DNA of 64,000 nt from RUG14515 sp045117995. GTDB lineage: Bacteria; Bacillota_I; Bacilli_A; RFN20; CAG-826. Of this stretch, positions 53,041-61,601 are shown one piece after another (position 1 is the stretch's first letter; every line of letters begins with the position of its first letter). The notes beneath the pieces were generated by a model that was not told where the DNA came from, did not search any database, and saw nothing but the letters and a program-made list of their open reading frames with translations. A program made the translations under genes and the position numbers. The stretch covers positions 62,001-126,000 of the forward strand of contig JBGUOH010000003.1 of NCBI GenBank assembly GCA_045117995.1, written 5' to 3'.

Positions 53041-55077
53041 ATGGGGAAAACGATTAAACTTATCAAAATCATTTCTTTTATCATCATCGCACTAGAAGTT
53101 CTAGCCGGTGGTGTTTTCTCTATTCTCTATTTCAACAACTTCTTTGATTTCATGACACAAGTGAAATCAGAGTATCTCGCTATCACAATGATCATCGTCG
53201 TGGTGGTGAACTGTTTGTTTGTATGGGTGATTATTTTAATCCTTTCCACATTAAGACAAAAAACTGACTTAAGAGCCGCTGAAGTTATCGGTAGTGACGT
53301 TCAAGAAGCTTATAACTTCGCGATGATTGGCTTAGCGGTTACCGATGATAAAAACATCGTCCTTTGGACAAACGACTTATTCAAATCTCGTCATATTGAG
53401 ATTATGGATATGGATATCATTGCCTGGCAACCAGAATTAGCGACACTCCGTGACATCGCTAATGGGGATCAAACAGCGAAGATTGTGATTAACTCCAGAA
53501 CCTATTCCGTGAAATTGCTTCAAGATGCTGGTTTATGGATCTTTAAAGATATTACAGATTACGAATCCATTTATAACTATTCCAAAGACCAAGCTCCAGT
53601 CGTTGGTATTTTAGCCATTGATAACTACGATGACGTTGTCCGTGGTGACGATGACTTTAACGACGTTGTGACTAAAGTTAAAAACGACATCTTTGGTTAT
53701 GCAAAAGACTATGGCATTCTTCTTAGAAGACTTAAAGATGATAGCTATTCCATGCTATGTAACTTTGCCTCATTTGAAAGAATGCTTGAAGATAAGTTCT
53801 CCATTATCGATAAGGTGCGTGGTGAATCCACTCGTGGTGAAATCCCATTAACTCTTTCTATCGGTATCGCGCATGACTTCCCAGATGTTATTAAACTTAA
53901 CGATTTAGCTAACGACGCTTTAGATATCGCTATGTCCCGTGGTGGTGACCAAGTTGTTGTCTCCGCTTATGGTCAAGAAATGAAGTTCTATGGTGGTAAA
54001 TCTGAAGCCCAAGAAAAACGTAATAGAGTTAAGACTCGTGTTTTAGCGGACTCTCTCATCTCTTTAATCAATGCTTCTGACCGTGTCCTTATCATGGGCC
54101 ACGCGATGATGGATATGGACGCATTTGGTGCCTGTTTAGGTATGAAAGCCATTTGTAATCGTTTAAAGAAGAATTCCCGTATCGTTGTTGATTTAAAGAA
54201 CACTGAATTTAAAACAAGAGCGGCTATGACATCATCTTTCGGTAAAGATGAATTAGAAAAACTCATCATTAACTCCAAAGACGCTGAAGATATGATTGCT
54301 GGTAATACATTATTAATTGTCGTAGACGTCCACATCCCAAGCATGGTTATGGCGCCTAAATTAATCGATAAAGCTGCGAAGATCGTTGTTATCGACCATC
54401 ATAGAAGAGCGGAAGAATACATCGATTCCCCAGTCTTCAACCACATCGATCCAGCTGCGTCATCAACTTGTGAATTGATTTCTGAATTTATTAGATTCTC
54501 ATCTATCAACCCAAAAATCGAATTACCAAGTACATACGCAACCATCATGTTATCTGGTATCTTCCTAGATTCCTCTTACTTCAAATCTAGAAATACTGGT
54601 ATTAGAACATTCGAAGCCGCGACCATTCTTAAGGAATACGGCGCTGATAACTCATTAGCGGACGACTTCTTAAAGGATGATTACGAAGAACATAAAGAAG
54701 TGACAGACATTGTCACAAACTTAGAAACACCATATTACGGTGTTGTCATCGCTACAGCGAATACAGATCGTTTATACGACCATGCAACCATCGCTAAAGC
54801 AGCGAACCTCTGCTTATCATTCAAAGGTGTACACGCTGCCTTTGTCCTCGGTAAGGTCAATAACAGAGAGATTCGTGTCTCTTGCCGTAGTGACGGCACA
54901 ATTAACGTCTCATTACTTGCCGAAAGGATGGGTGGTGGAGGTCACTTCACCTCCAGCGCCGTAACATTCGCTACAAGCGATGTGAGGGAAGTAAAGAACA
55001 TCATTAACGGTGTCTTAGATTCATCATTAACAGAAGCCACTAACCAAGGCTTACCAAAGAACAGTGAGGAGGAATAA
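53041..55077 (+). CDS. gdpP: Cyclic-di-AMP phosphodiesterase GdpP/YybT
   Basis: Hydrolyses c-di-AMP to pApA. 678 residues: two membrane helices (about 7-30 and 40-62), a degenerate PAS domain, a degenerate GGDEF domain (about 180-310), and the DHH/DHHA1 phosphodiesterase: IMGHAMMDMDAFGACLG (metal Asp pair), VVIDHHRRAEEY (DHH), GGGGHFTSSA-type C-terminal loop. No ribosome-binding site; the promoter sits 9 bases upstream. Gene order gdpP-rplI-dnaB is that of Bacillus. Confidence 0.96.
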   Translation: MGKTIKLIKIISFIIIALEVLAGGVFSILYFNNFFDFMTQVKSEYLAITMIIVVVVNCLFVWVIILILSTLRQKTDLRAAEVIGSDVQEAYNFAMIGLAVTDDKNIVLWTNDLFKSRHIEIMDMDIIAWQPELATLRDIANGDQTAKIVINSRTYSVKLLQDAGLWIFKDITDYESIYNYSKDQAPVVGILAIDNYDDVVRGDDDFNDVVTKVKNDIFGYAKDYGILLRRLKDDSYSMLCNFASFERMLEDKFSIIDKVRGESTRGEIPLTLSIGIAHDFPDVIKLNDLANDALDIAMSRGGDQVVVSAYGQEMKFYGGKSEAQEKRNRVKTRVLADSLISLINASDRVLIMGHAMMDMDAFGACLGMKAICNRLKKNSRIVVDLKNTEFKTRAAMTSSFGKDELEKLIINSKDAEDMIAGNTLLIVVDVHIPSMVMAPKLIDKAAKIVVIDHHRRAEEYIDSPVFNHIDPAASSTCELISEFIRFSSINPKIELPSTYATIMLSGIFLDSSYFKSRNTGIRTFEAATILKEYGADNSLADDFLKDDYEEHKEVTDIVTNLETPYYGVVIATANTDRLYDHATIAKAANLCLSFKGVHAAFVLGKVNNREIRVSCRSDGTINVSLLAERMGGGGHFTSSAVTFATSDVREVKNIINGVLDSSLTEATNQGLPKNSEEE

Positions 55078-55081
55078 CGAT

Positions 55082-55534
55082 ATGAAAGTCATCTTATTAG
55101 CAGACGTCAAAAAACTTGGTAAAAAAGATCAAACTATCGAAGTCAGTGATGGCTACGCCGTTAATTTCCTTTTCCCACGCAAATTAGCGGTGCAAGTCAC
55201 TAAGAAGAGTGTCGAAGTTTTAGAAAACCAACAAGAAGAAGCTCGTGAAAACGAAGCCAAAGCCAAAGCTGCCGCTCAAGAACTCGCTAAGAAGTTAGAA
55301 GGCATTACCTTATCTTTCAAAGTTAAGACAGGTAGAGAAGGTAAATTATTCGGTGCTATTTCTTTAAAACAAGTGACTGAAGAATTATTAAAAGTAGAAA
55401 AGATTGATATCGATAAACGTAAATTCATCGACAAAGGACCATTAGATGTCCTTGGTTATCACCACTTAAAAGTGGAACTTCATAAAGGTGTTGTCGGTGT
55501 GGTTAACGTTCATATAATTGGGGAGGATAAGTAG
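55082..55534 (+). CDS. rplI: Ribosomal protein L9
   Basis: 150 residues from ATG 55082 behind GAGGAGG; a start at 55064 would overlap the gdpP end. The sequence MKVILLADVKKLGKKDQTI and the segment DGYAVNFLFPRKLAVQV are typical, with the long connecting helix (about 40-75) and C-terminal domain. Confidence 0.97.
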   Translation: MKVILLADVKKLGKKDQTIEVSDGYAVNFLFPRKLAVQVTKKSVEVLENQQEEARENEAKAKAAAQELAKKLEGITLSFKVKTGREGKLFGAISLKQVTEELLKVEKIDIDKRKFIDKGPLDVLGYHHLKVELHKGVVGVVNVHIIGEDK

Positions 55535-55535
55535 T

Positions 55536-57041
55536 ATGGCTATTGCTAAAAACGCTCGTGAACTCCCTTATAATGCCCAGGCAGAACAAGCTGTCCTTGG
55601 TTCAGCATTACTTTCTAGAGAATGCTTATATAGCGTTTTCTCCATGCTTAACGAAGAAGATTTCTTCTTAGGCAAACACCAATTACTTTATCGTGCGATT
55701 AAAAACTTGTTCGATAAACAAACTCCAGTGGACGTTTTAACTGTCACTGAAGAACTCATGAACATGAAAGAACTCGAAACCATCGGTGGTGTTGAATATC
55801 TTCAACAATGCTCCGATGCGATGGTCGCTCTTTCTAGTATTGATTACTACATCAATATCGTTAATGACCAAGCGGTTTTAAGAAGACTTATTCAATCTTG
55901 TCGTGATATTGATGCTTCATACTTAAGTGATGAAATCACTGATGTTAACGAATTCGTCCTTAATAGTGAAAAAGCCATTAAGGAAGCCGTTGAAAAAAGA
56001 AGAGTGGAAGGCTTTAAGAAAGCTAAAGAAGTCGCTGAAAACGTTAAGTTAACTATTGAAACACCAAAAGAAATGAAAGCGGATGGTGTTACTGGCTTAA
56101 CTACAGGCTTCGATAGATTAAATGACATCACCCAAGGTTTCCAACCAGGTGACATGATCATCGTTGCCGCTCGTCCGTCTGTTGGTAAGACCGCTTTAGC
56201 CCTTAACTTCGCTTATAGAAGTGCAAATAGAACTAATCGTCCTGTTGCTATCTTCTCTTTGGAAATGCCTGCAGAAGCGCTTATTAAGCGTCTTATCGGT
56301 GTTGACTCATCTGTTTCCTTAACCAAGATTACCACAGGTAACCTTGTCGGTATGGATAGAGCGAAAGTTGCCACCGCTATTGATAAGATCGGTAGTTTAC
56401 CAATCTTTATTGATGACTCACCAAATGGCAAGTTAATGGATATTATCGCTAAGAGCCGTAAGCTCCAAGCGGAACAACCTGATTTAGGTTTAATTATTGT
56501 GGACTACTTAGGTTTAATTACCACAGGTGGTTCTTCTAAAGGTAGTGACTCACGTCAAGAAGAAGTCCGTAAGACTTCCTTAGCCTTAAAGGCTTTAGCC
56601 AGAGAATTAGAAGTCCCAATCATCGTTGTTTCTCAATTATCTCGTGACGTTGAAAAACGTGGTGAAAATAAGAGACCAATCCTTTCCGACTTACGTGACT
56701 CTGGTTCTATTGAACAAGACGCTGACGTCGTGATGCTTTTATATCGTGAAGACTATTACAAGAATAGCAAAGCACCAAACCAAAATAACGCTGGTAACAA
56801 GAAGTTAGGTAATCTCTCCTCCAGCGAACGTTTTGAAATGGTCAAAGAACAAAAAGAAAGAATTACTGGTGAACCAATGGGTGGTGACGTCTCTTACGTT
56901 GAAGTGAACGTCGCTAAAAACAGAAACGGTCAAACTGGTAATGCCTATTTGTTCTTCTATAAGAGTTTCGGTAGATTTGATGAACCAAGTGAAGAATGGC
57001 TCAAGCAAATGAAAGAAATCAACGAAAATAGTGGAAACTAA
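55536..57041 (+). CDS. dnaB: Replicative DNA helicase
   Basis: 501 residues from ATG 55536, preceded by GGGGAGG (55520-55526); an in-frame start at 55518 would lie inside rplI. An N-terminal helical domain (PYNAQAEQAVLGSALL) is followed by the RecA-like motor: ARPSVGKTALALNFA (Walker A), IIVDYLGLI (Walker B), SQLSRDVEKR, LRDSGSIEQDADVV. Called DnaC in Bacillus. A long acidic/Asn linker (KNSKAPNQNNAGNKKLG) precedes the last motif. Confidence 0.96.
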   Translation: MAIAKNARELPYNAQAEQAVLGSALLSRECLYSVFSMLNEEDFFLGKHQLLYRAIKNLFDKQTPVDVLTVTEELMNMKELETIGGVEYLQQCSDAMVALSSIDYYINIVNDQAVLRRLIQSCRDIDASYLSDEITDVNEFVLNSEKAIKEAVEKRRVEGFKKAKEVAENVKLTIETPKEMKADGVTGLTTGFDRLNDITQGFQPGDMIIVAARPSVGKTALALNFAYRSANRTNRPVAIFSLEMPAEALIKRLIGVDSSVSLTKITTGNLVGMDRAKVATAIDKIGSLPIFIDDSPNGKLMDIIAKSRKLQAEQPDLGLIIVDYLGLITTGGSSKGSDSRQEEVRKTSLALKALARELEVPIIVVSQLSRDVEKRGENKRPILSDLRDSGSIEQDADVVMLLYREDYYKNSKAPNQNNAGNKKLGNLSSSERFEMVKEQKERITGEPMGGDVSYVEVNVAKNRNGQTGNAYLFFYKSFGRFDEPSEEWLKQMKEINENSGN

Positions 57042-57799
57042 TGTTTTATCATATTATCGCTTCTGGTTCTAAAGGTAACGCTACAATTGTTGTTTCAAAT
57101 AAGTCCGTATTGTTAATCGATATGGGTATTTCGTTAACCCGTTTAACAGAAGGATTACAAGAGATAAACTTAACAGTAAACGATATCACGGGTGCCTTAT
57201 TTACCCATGATCACACCGATCACATCTCGGGTTTAAAGTTCATTTCTCCTAAGATTATGTATGCTTTAGAAAGAACACTTCCCACATCTCTTTCTAATGT
57301 CGTTAACGTGAATGAACCATTTAAGATTGGTGACTTTACCATTACCCCAATTAGAACAAGTCATGATGCAAAAAACCCATGTGGCTATTTAATTAAAGAT
57401 CATGAAGAATCATTATTCTATATGACTGATACTGGAGTATTCCTAGAAGAAAACATCCCATTAGTGAAAAACCCAACATATCTCATCATTGAATCTAACC
57501 ACGATATTAAGATGCTTTTAGCGACGAATCGTACATTTGAACTAAAACAACGTATCTTAGGGGAATATGGTCACCTTTGTAACGAAGATAGCGCAGTTGC
57601 CGCTATTTCAATAATAGGGGATAACACTAAAGAGATTACATTAGCCCATCTTTCTGAAGAGGCTAATACTCCAGAAACCGCTTTAGAAGCTTACGAAAAG
57701 ATCTTCGCGCATTTCCATATTAATAAGGATAAATATTTAATAAGATGCGCGAATCAATGGAAATCACTTTCAGGAGGACATTTACCTCATGAAAATTAA
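57041..57799 (+). CDS. walJ: Metallo-beta-lactamase-fold hydrolase (WalJ/YycJ-like)
   Basis: 252 residues. The metal motif is THDHTDHISG (HxHxDH, about 55-60), with His in RTSHDAKNPCGY and Asp in YMTDTGVF. Its placement after dnaB resembles the walJ region of Bacilli, where the protein is linked to DNA maintenance and cell-wall regulation. The ATG overlaps the dnaB stop (TAATG), so translation is coupled. Confidence 0.85.
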   Translation: MFYHIIASGSKGNATIVVSNKSVLLIDMGISLTRLTEGLQEINLTVNDITGALFTHDHTDHISGLKFISPKIMYALERTLPTSLSNVVNVNEPFKIGDFTITPIRTSHDAKNPCGYLIKDHEESLFYMTDTGVFLEENIPLVKNPTYLIIESNHDIKMLLATNRTFELKQRILGEYGHLCNEDSAVAAISIIGDNTKEITLAHLSEEANTPETALEAYEKIFAHFHINKDKYLIRCANQWKSLSGGHLPHEN

Positions 57800-58268
57800 A
57801 ATCTTCGCGATTGGGCATCTTAAAGAAGCTTATTTAAAGCAAGGTATTAATGAATACTTAGAACGTTTAAAACCATACACTCAAATTGAAATCATCGAAG
57901 TGGATGATGAACCAGTCCCAAATAATCCAAGTCCTAAAGACATTGAAAATGTTAAAAATAAAGAAGGACAAAAGATTTTGAAGCAATTAAAGAACAATGA
58001 ATACTTAATTGGTTTAGATTTAGTTAAAAAACAATTAACTAGTGAAGAATTCGCTAAATATATAGAAGATAAATTTGTTTTAGGGGGATCTAATATCTCC
58101 TTTGTCATCGGAGGTTCATATGGTCTTAGTGATGAACTTAAGAATCGCTGTAACGATAGATTGTCTTTATCCAATATGACCTTCTTACACCAAATGACTA
58201 GATTAATTCTAATAGAGCAAATCTATCGCGCGTTTAAAATAAATAGGAATGAGGTATATCACAAATGA
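57789..58268 (+). CDS. rlmH: 23S rRNA pseudouridine1915 N3-methyltransferase
   Basis: 159 residues of the SPOUT family: MKIKIFAIGHLKEAYLKQGI, LIGLDLVKKQLTSEEFA, ISFVIGGSYGLSDELK (SAM knot), FLHQMTRLILIEQIYRAF. Methylates pseudouridine 1915 in helix 69. Overlaps the walJ end by 11 bases; its ribosome-binding site AGGAGG lies in that gene. Confidence 0.95.
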   Translation: MKIKIFAIGHLKEAYLKQGINEYLERLKPYTQIEIIEVDDEPVPNNPSPKDIENVKNKEGQKILKQLKNNEYLIGLDLVKKQLTSEEFAKYIEDKFVLGGSNISFVIGGSYGLSDELKNRCNDRLSLSNMTFLHQMTRLILIEQIYRAFKINRNEVYHK

Positions 58269-58606
58269 GAGACTATGAAGAATTCAAAGATTTAAGAAAA
58301 GAGAAGGATGAAAATAATCCCTTCTCAGCTTTATATTTTCTTGAGAGTGGTGAATCATTCTACTTAGAACCAGTCTTTTATACCCAACTTATGGGTTTTA
58401 AAGACCATTACCCAGAAAAGTATCACTTAATCATTAATAAGATGATTGAACTAGTGAAGAGAAATAAAAAAGTTGTCTTTACCGGTAACTTTGATAGTCC
58501 GTTAACGGAAGTAGACAACTATATTTACTTGGAAGTCACTGATGTCACTGACGCTCTTCAGATTTACGCTGAAGATAAATCACGCGGTAGTGACTACGGG
58601 GATTAA
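58265..58606 (+). CDS. Hypothetical protein in the rlmH operon
   Basis: 113 residues, charged, with no signal peptide or membrane segment. The start overlaps the rlmH stop (ATGA), so it is translationally coupled. The sequence NPFSALYFLESGESFYLEPVF and a C-terminal acidic strand region do not match a family I know. It ends 4 bases into the convergent membrane-protein gene. Confidence 0.65.
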   Translation: MRDYEEFKDLRKEKDENNPFSALYFLESGESFYLEPVFYTQLMGFKDHYPEKYHLIINKMIELVKRNKKVVFTGNFDSPLTEVDNYIYLEVTDVTDALQIYAEDKSRGSDYGD

Positions 58607-59658
58607 GCTTGTAAAGGTCTTAATTCCTTCATTGAAATCCACATCACTCTTAAGCCCAATGTGACGATAAAGGCAATTGGGACATATTGAGGGAAGAAGA
58701 ATCCGACACCCATTGTGATAATGGCAGGAGCGAACGCTAATCTAGCTTCGACCTTTTGTGTTAACCATGGTGTGAAGTAGTTATTTGGATTGTTTTTACC
58801 ACGGGTAATGATCCACATAATGAAGCCCATGACAATGCTTAAGCCAGCAAAGATACCTAAATAGATACCACTTGTGCCCCACATATTTTGAATCTTTAAT
58901 GTGTCATAAGATCTATCCATGACTTTCTTAAAGTTTTTGAAGACACCATCGGTATAGTTACTATCATAAAGACTTGCAGCAATTTCTTTGCCTTCTGCAT
59001 CTTTAACAGTTAAGAACTTAGTTAAGGCTTTATCGTTAACTTCCATGGTCTTATAGTCACCCATGTAAGAACCGGTCACTGCAGTGGTGGAATCTTTAGC
59101 ATAGATAGCAACATAAATAGCATCTTTAAATAAAATCATATAACTTGGGATGTATGTACCATCTTTTTCTTCAGATTTTTCCACGGTGCCTAATTTGTAC
59201 TTAGTGGTGTTAACAACTGTATTGAAGGCTTTCTTTTCTTTGCTACCTTGTTCATTGCTGACATAGATAACAAAGTCATATTGTTTTGATACGGTATTTT
59301 CATACACTGCGAAAGGCTTGGCGCTGCTATAGGTGGTATAGTCAACGGCTTTACCATCTTCAGTAATATCTAATTGATGCTCAGGAGTGATTTGGAACTC
59401 CACTTTGCGGTTGTCTTTTAAATCTAAACCAACAGCAGGAATGTATTTTTCAAAACTATAACTATTGGAACCAAAGAAACTAGAACCTTTGGTATTTGCT
59501 TGTGTGACGAAGATAGGAAGGATTGGTAATAACAAAGATAAAATAAACATCACTAATGTGAGCCAGAATGGGCCACTTTTTGCCCCTCTTAAAGCCGCTG
59601 CATTATTGATTAATGATCCAAATCCATCTCTTAATACTTCTTTTGTTCTTTCTTTCAT
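58603..59658 (-). CDS. Membrane protein of unknown function
   Basis: 351 residues: a cytoplasmic N-terminus, a helix at about 31-53, a large extracytoplasmic domain (about 55-260, strand-rich), and two to three C-terminal helices (about 268-290, 310-330, 330-345). GAGGTAAAC lies upstream. The topology recalls DUF1189-type proteins but I am not sure. It is divergent from xylA. Confidence 0.6.
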   Translation of the reverse strand: MKERTKEVLRDGFGSLINNAAALRGAKSGPFWLTLVMFILSLLLPILPIFVTQANTKGSSFFGSNSYSFEKYIPAVGLDLKDNRKVEFQITPEHQLDITEDGKAVDYTTYSSAKPFAVYENTVSKQYDFVIYVSNEQGSKEKKAFNTVVNTTKYKLGTVEKSEEKDGTYIPSYMILFKDAIYVAIYAKDSTTAVTGSYMGDYKTMEVNDKALTKFLTVKDAEGKEIAASLYDSNYTDGVFKNFKKVMDRSYDTLKIQNMWGTSGIYLGIFAGLSIVMGFIMWIITRGKNNPNNYFTPWLTQKVEARLAFAPAIITMGVGFFFPQYVPIAFIVTLGLRVMWISMKELRPLQA

Positions 59659-59802
59659 TTTGTTTACCTCGCAGTCAAACTATTTTACAAATATTGTTTA
59701 AAAGTGTAAACATTATTTGTTTGAAAATAAGGTTTTGCCCTTTATTTTTAAAATAAAATGTTCATTTTGTATCGTTTAATTATCCATATAATAAATAACA
59801 AC

Positions 59803-59907
59803 ATATAATCGTAGATTATATATATGATTTACTCTCATATCGAAATACACGTTATTATAGCAAGAAAGTCACTTTATTTATGCTGTTGATATGTCAATAT
59901 CATATCG
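59803..59907 (+). promoter_or_regulatory. xylA control region
   Basis: A perfect inverted repeat ATATAATC-GTA-GATTATAT (59803-59821) is a probable operator. Downstream are CATATCG (59836-59842), ATACACGT (59845-59852), GCAAGAAA (59860-59867) and a second CATATCG (59901-59907). The last three words recur before the lipoprotein gene at 61602. GAAGAGG is the ribosome-binding site. The 262-base gap holds nothing else I can name. Confidence 0.45.
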
Positions 59908-59920
59908 AAGAGGTATACAT

Positions 59921-61243
59921 ATGAAAGAAATTTTTCCAAATATTCCGGAAATTAAATTTGAAGGTAAAGATAGCAAAAATCCTTTTGCCTTCCATTACTA
60001 CAATCCGGACCAAATGATTTTAGGCAAACCAATGAAAGAACACCTTCCATTCGCTATGGCTTGGTGGCACAACCTTGGTGCGACCGGTGTCGATATGTTC
60101 GGTGCTGGCCCAGCCGATAAGAGTTTTGGTGCTAAAGTTGGCACAATGGAACACGCTAAAGCGAAAGTTGATGCTGGTTTCGAATTCATGAAGAAACTCG
60201 GTATCAAATACTTCTGCTTCCACGATGTTGACTTAGTTCCAGAATGCGCAGACATCAAAGATACAAACAAAGAATTAGACGAAATCTCCGATTACATCTT
60301 AGAAAAGATGAAAGGCACAGATATTAAGTGCTTATGGGGTACCGCTAATATGTTCAGCAATCCACGTTTCTGCAACGGTGCTGGTTCCACAAATAGTGCG
60401 GACGTCTTCGCTTTCGCCGCTGCTCAAGTTAAGAAAGCCTTAGATATCACTGTTAAATTAGGTGGTAGAGGTTATGTCTTCTGGGGTGGTCGTGAAGGTT
60501 ACGAAACATTACTCAATACAGACGTTAAATTCGAACAAGAAAACATTGCTCGTTTAATGAAGATGGCTGTTGAATATGGCCGTTCCATCGGTTTCAAAGG
60601 TGACTTCTATATTGAACCAAAACCAAAAGAACCAATGAAACACCAATATGACTTCGACGCTGCTACAGCTATTGGCTTCTTAAGAGCCCACGGCTTAGAC
60701 AAAGACTTCAAGATGAACATCGAAGCTAACCACGCTACATTAGCTGGTCATACATTCCAACACGATTTAAGAATCTCCGCCATCAACGGTATGTTAGGTT
60801 CCATCGATGCTAACCAAGGCGATATGCTCTTAGGTTGGGATACAGACGAATTCCCATTCGATGTCTACAGCGCTACACAATGTATGTACGAAGTCTTAAA
60901 GAATGGTGGTTTAACAGGTGGTTTTAACTTCGACTCCAAAACACGTCGTCCATCTTACACCATGGAAGATATGTTCCTTGCCTACATCTTAGGTATGGAT
61001 ACATTCGCTTTAGGTTTAATCAAAGCGGCTCAAATCATCGAAGATGGTCGTATTGATCAATTCATCGAAAAGAAATATTCTTCCTTCCATGAAACAGAAA
61101 TCGGTAAGAAGATTCTCAACAACCAAACAAGCTTAAAAGAATTATCCGATTACGCTTGCAACATGGGTGCTCCTGAACTTCCAGGCAGTGGCCGTCAAGA
61201 AATGCTCGAAGCCATCGTCAACGATGTCTTATTCGGCAAGTAA
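59921..61243 (+). CDS. xylA: Xylose isomerase
   Basis: Converts D-xylose to D-xylulose (and glucose to fructose). 440 residues from ATG 59921 behind GAAGAGG; the in-frame ATG at 59891 is inside the operator region. The sequence starts MKEIFPNIPEIKFEGKDSKN as in the class II enzymes. Active site: FCFHDVDLVPE (His/Asp), YIEPKPKEPMKHQYD (metal Glu, Lys), NIEANHATLAGHTFQHD (metal Glu and His). No xylulokinase or xylose transporter is in the window. A terminator follows. Confidence 0.96.
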   Translation: MKEIFPNIPEIKFEGKDSKNPFAFHYYNPDQMILGKPMKEHLPFAMAWWHNLGATGVDMFGAGPADKSFGAKVGTMEHAKAKVDAGFEFMKKLGIKYFCFHDVDLVPECADIKDTNKELDEISDYILEKMKGTDIKCLWGTANMFSNPRFCNGAGSTNSADVFAFAAAQVKKALDITVKLGGRGYVFWGGREGYETLLNTDVKFEQENIARLMKMAVEYGRSIGFKGDFYIEPKPKEPMKHQYDFDAATAIGFLRAHGLDKDFKMNIEANHATLAGHTFQHDLRISAINGMLGSIDANQGDMLLGWDTDEFPFDVYSATQCMYEVLKNGGLTGGFNFDSKTRRPSYTMEDMFLAYILGMDTFALGLIKAAQIIEDGRIDQFIEKKYSSFHETEIGKKILNNQTSLKELSDYACNMGAPELPGSGRQEMLEAIVNDVLFGK

Positions 61244-61267
61244 TTGATAGTTTAAAAACTAAAAAAT

Positions 61268-61298
61268 AAAACCATCGGTCGTGTATCGATGGTTTTTT
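61268..61298 (+). terminator. Terminator after xylA
   Basis: AAAACCATCG (61268-61277) pairs with CGATGGTTTT (61287-61296) around a 9-base loop, then more T. Confidence 0.85.
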
Positions 61299-61410
61299 CT
61301 TGTCGGTTTTTGCCAATTTTAGAGCTATTCAACTTTTAGCAAAATTATCCAGGCCCAGTCTTATATATTATAAATAATAGGAAATAGGCAAAAGCATAAA
61401 TATCACCCTT

Positions 61411-61443
61411 CATATCGCAAGAAAAGCATACACGTACATATCG
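61411..61443 (+). promoter_or_regulatory. Motif cluster before the triple-module lipoprotein, shared with xylA
   Basis: CATATCG (61411-61417), GCAAGAAA (61417-61424), ATACACGT (61428-61435) and CATATCG (61437-61443) repeat the words found before xylA. The rest of the 358-base gap holds the palindrome TATTAT-AA-ATAATA (61366-61379), possibly with the -10, and no other feature I can name. Confidence 0.4.
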
Positions 61444-61601
61444 CGCACCCTTAACATAGAAGGTGAAGAAAAACGTTTTTGGAAAAAATTCTGTTTTTTT
61501 ATCTTTTGCCCTGTTGGTTTTTAAGAGTATCCACCTTGGCTGATAATGAAAAACTCTTAAAGAAAGGAAAACCGCAACTAAACATTGCGAAAAGAAGATT
61601 T

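Noticed and set aside
61479..61601. A 41-residue N-terminal extension of the triple-module lipoprotein
   Set aside because: The extension hides the signal peptide and lipobox, has no ribosome-binding site, and ATG 61602 gives a normal lipoprotein start.
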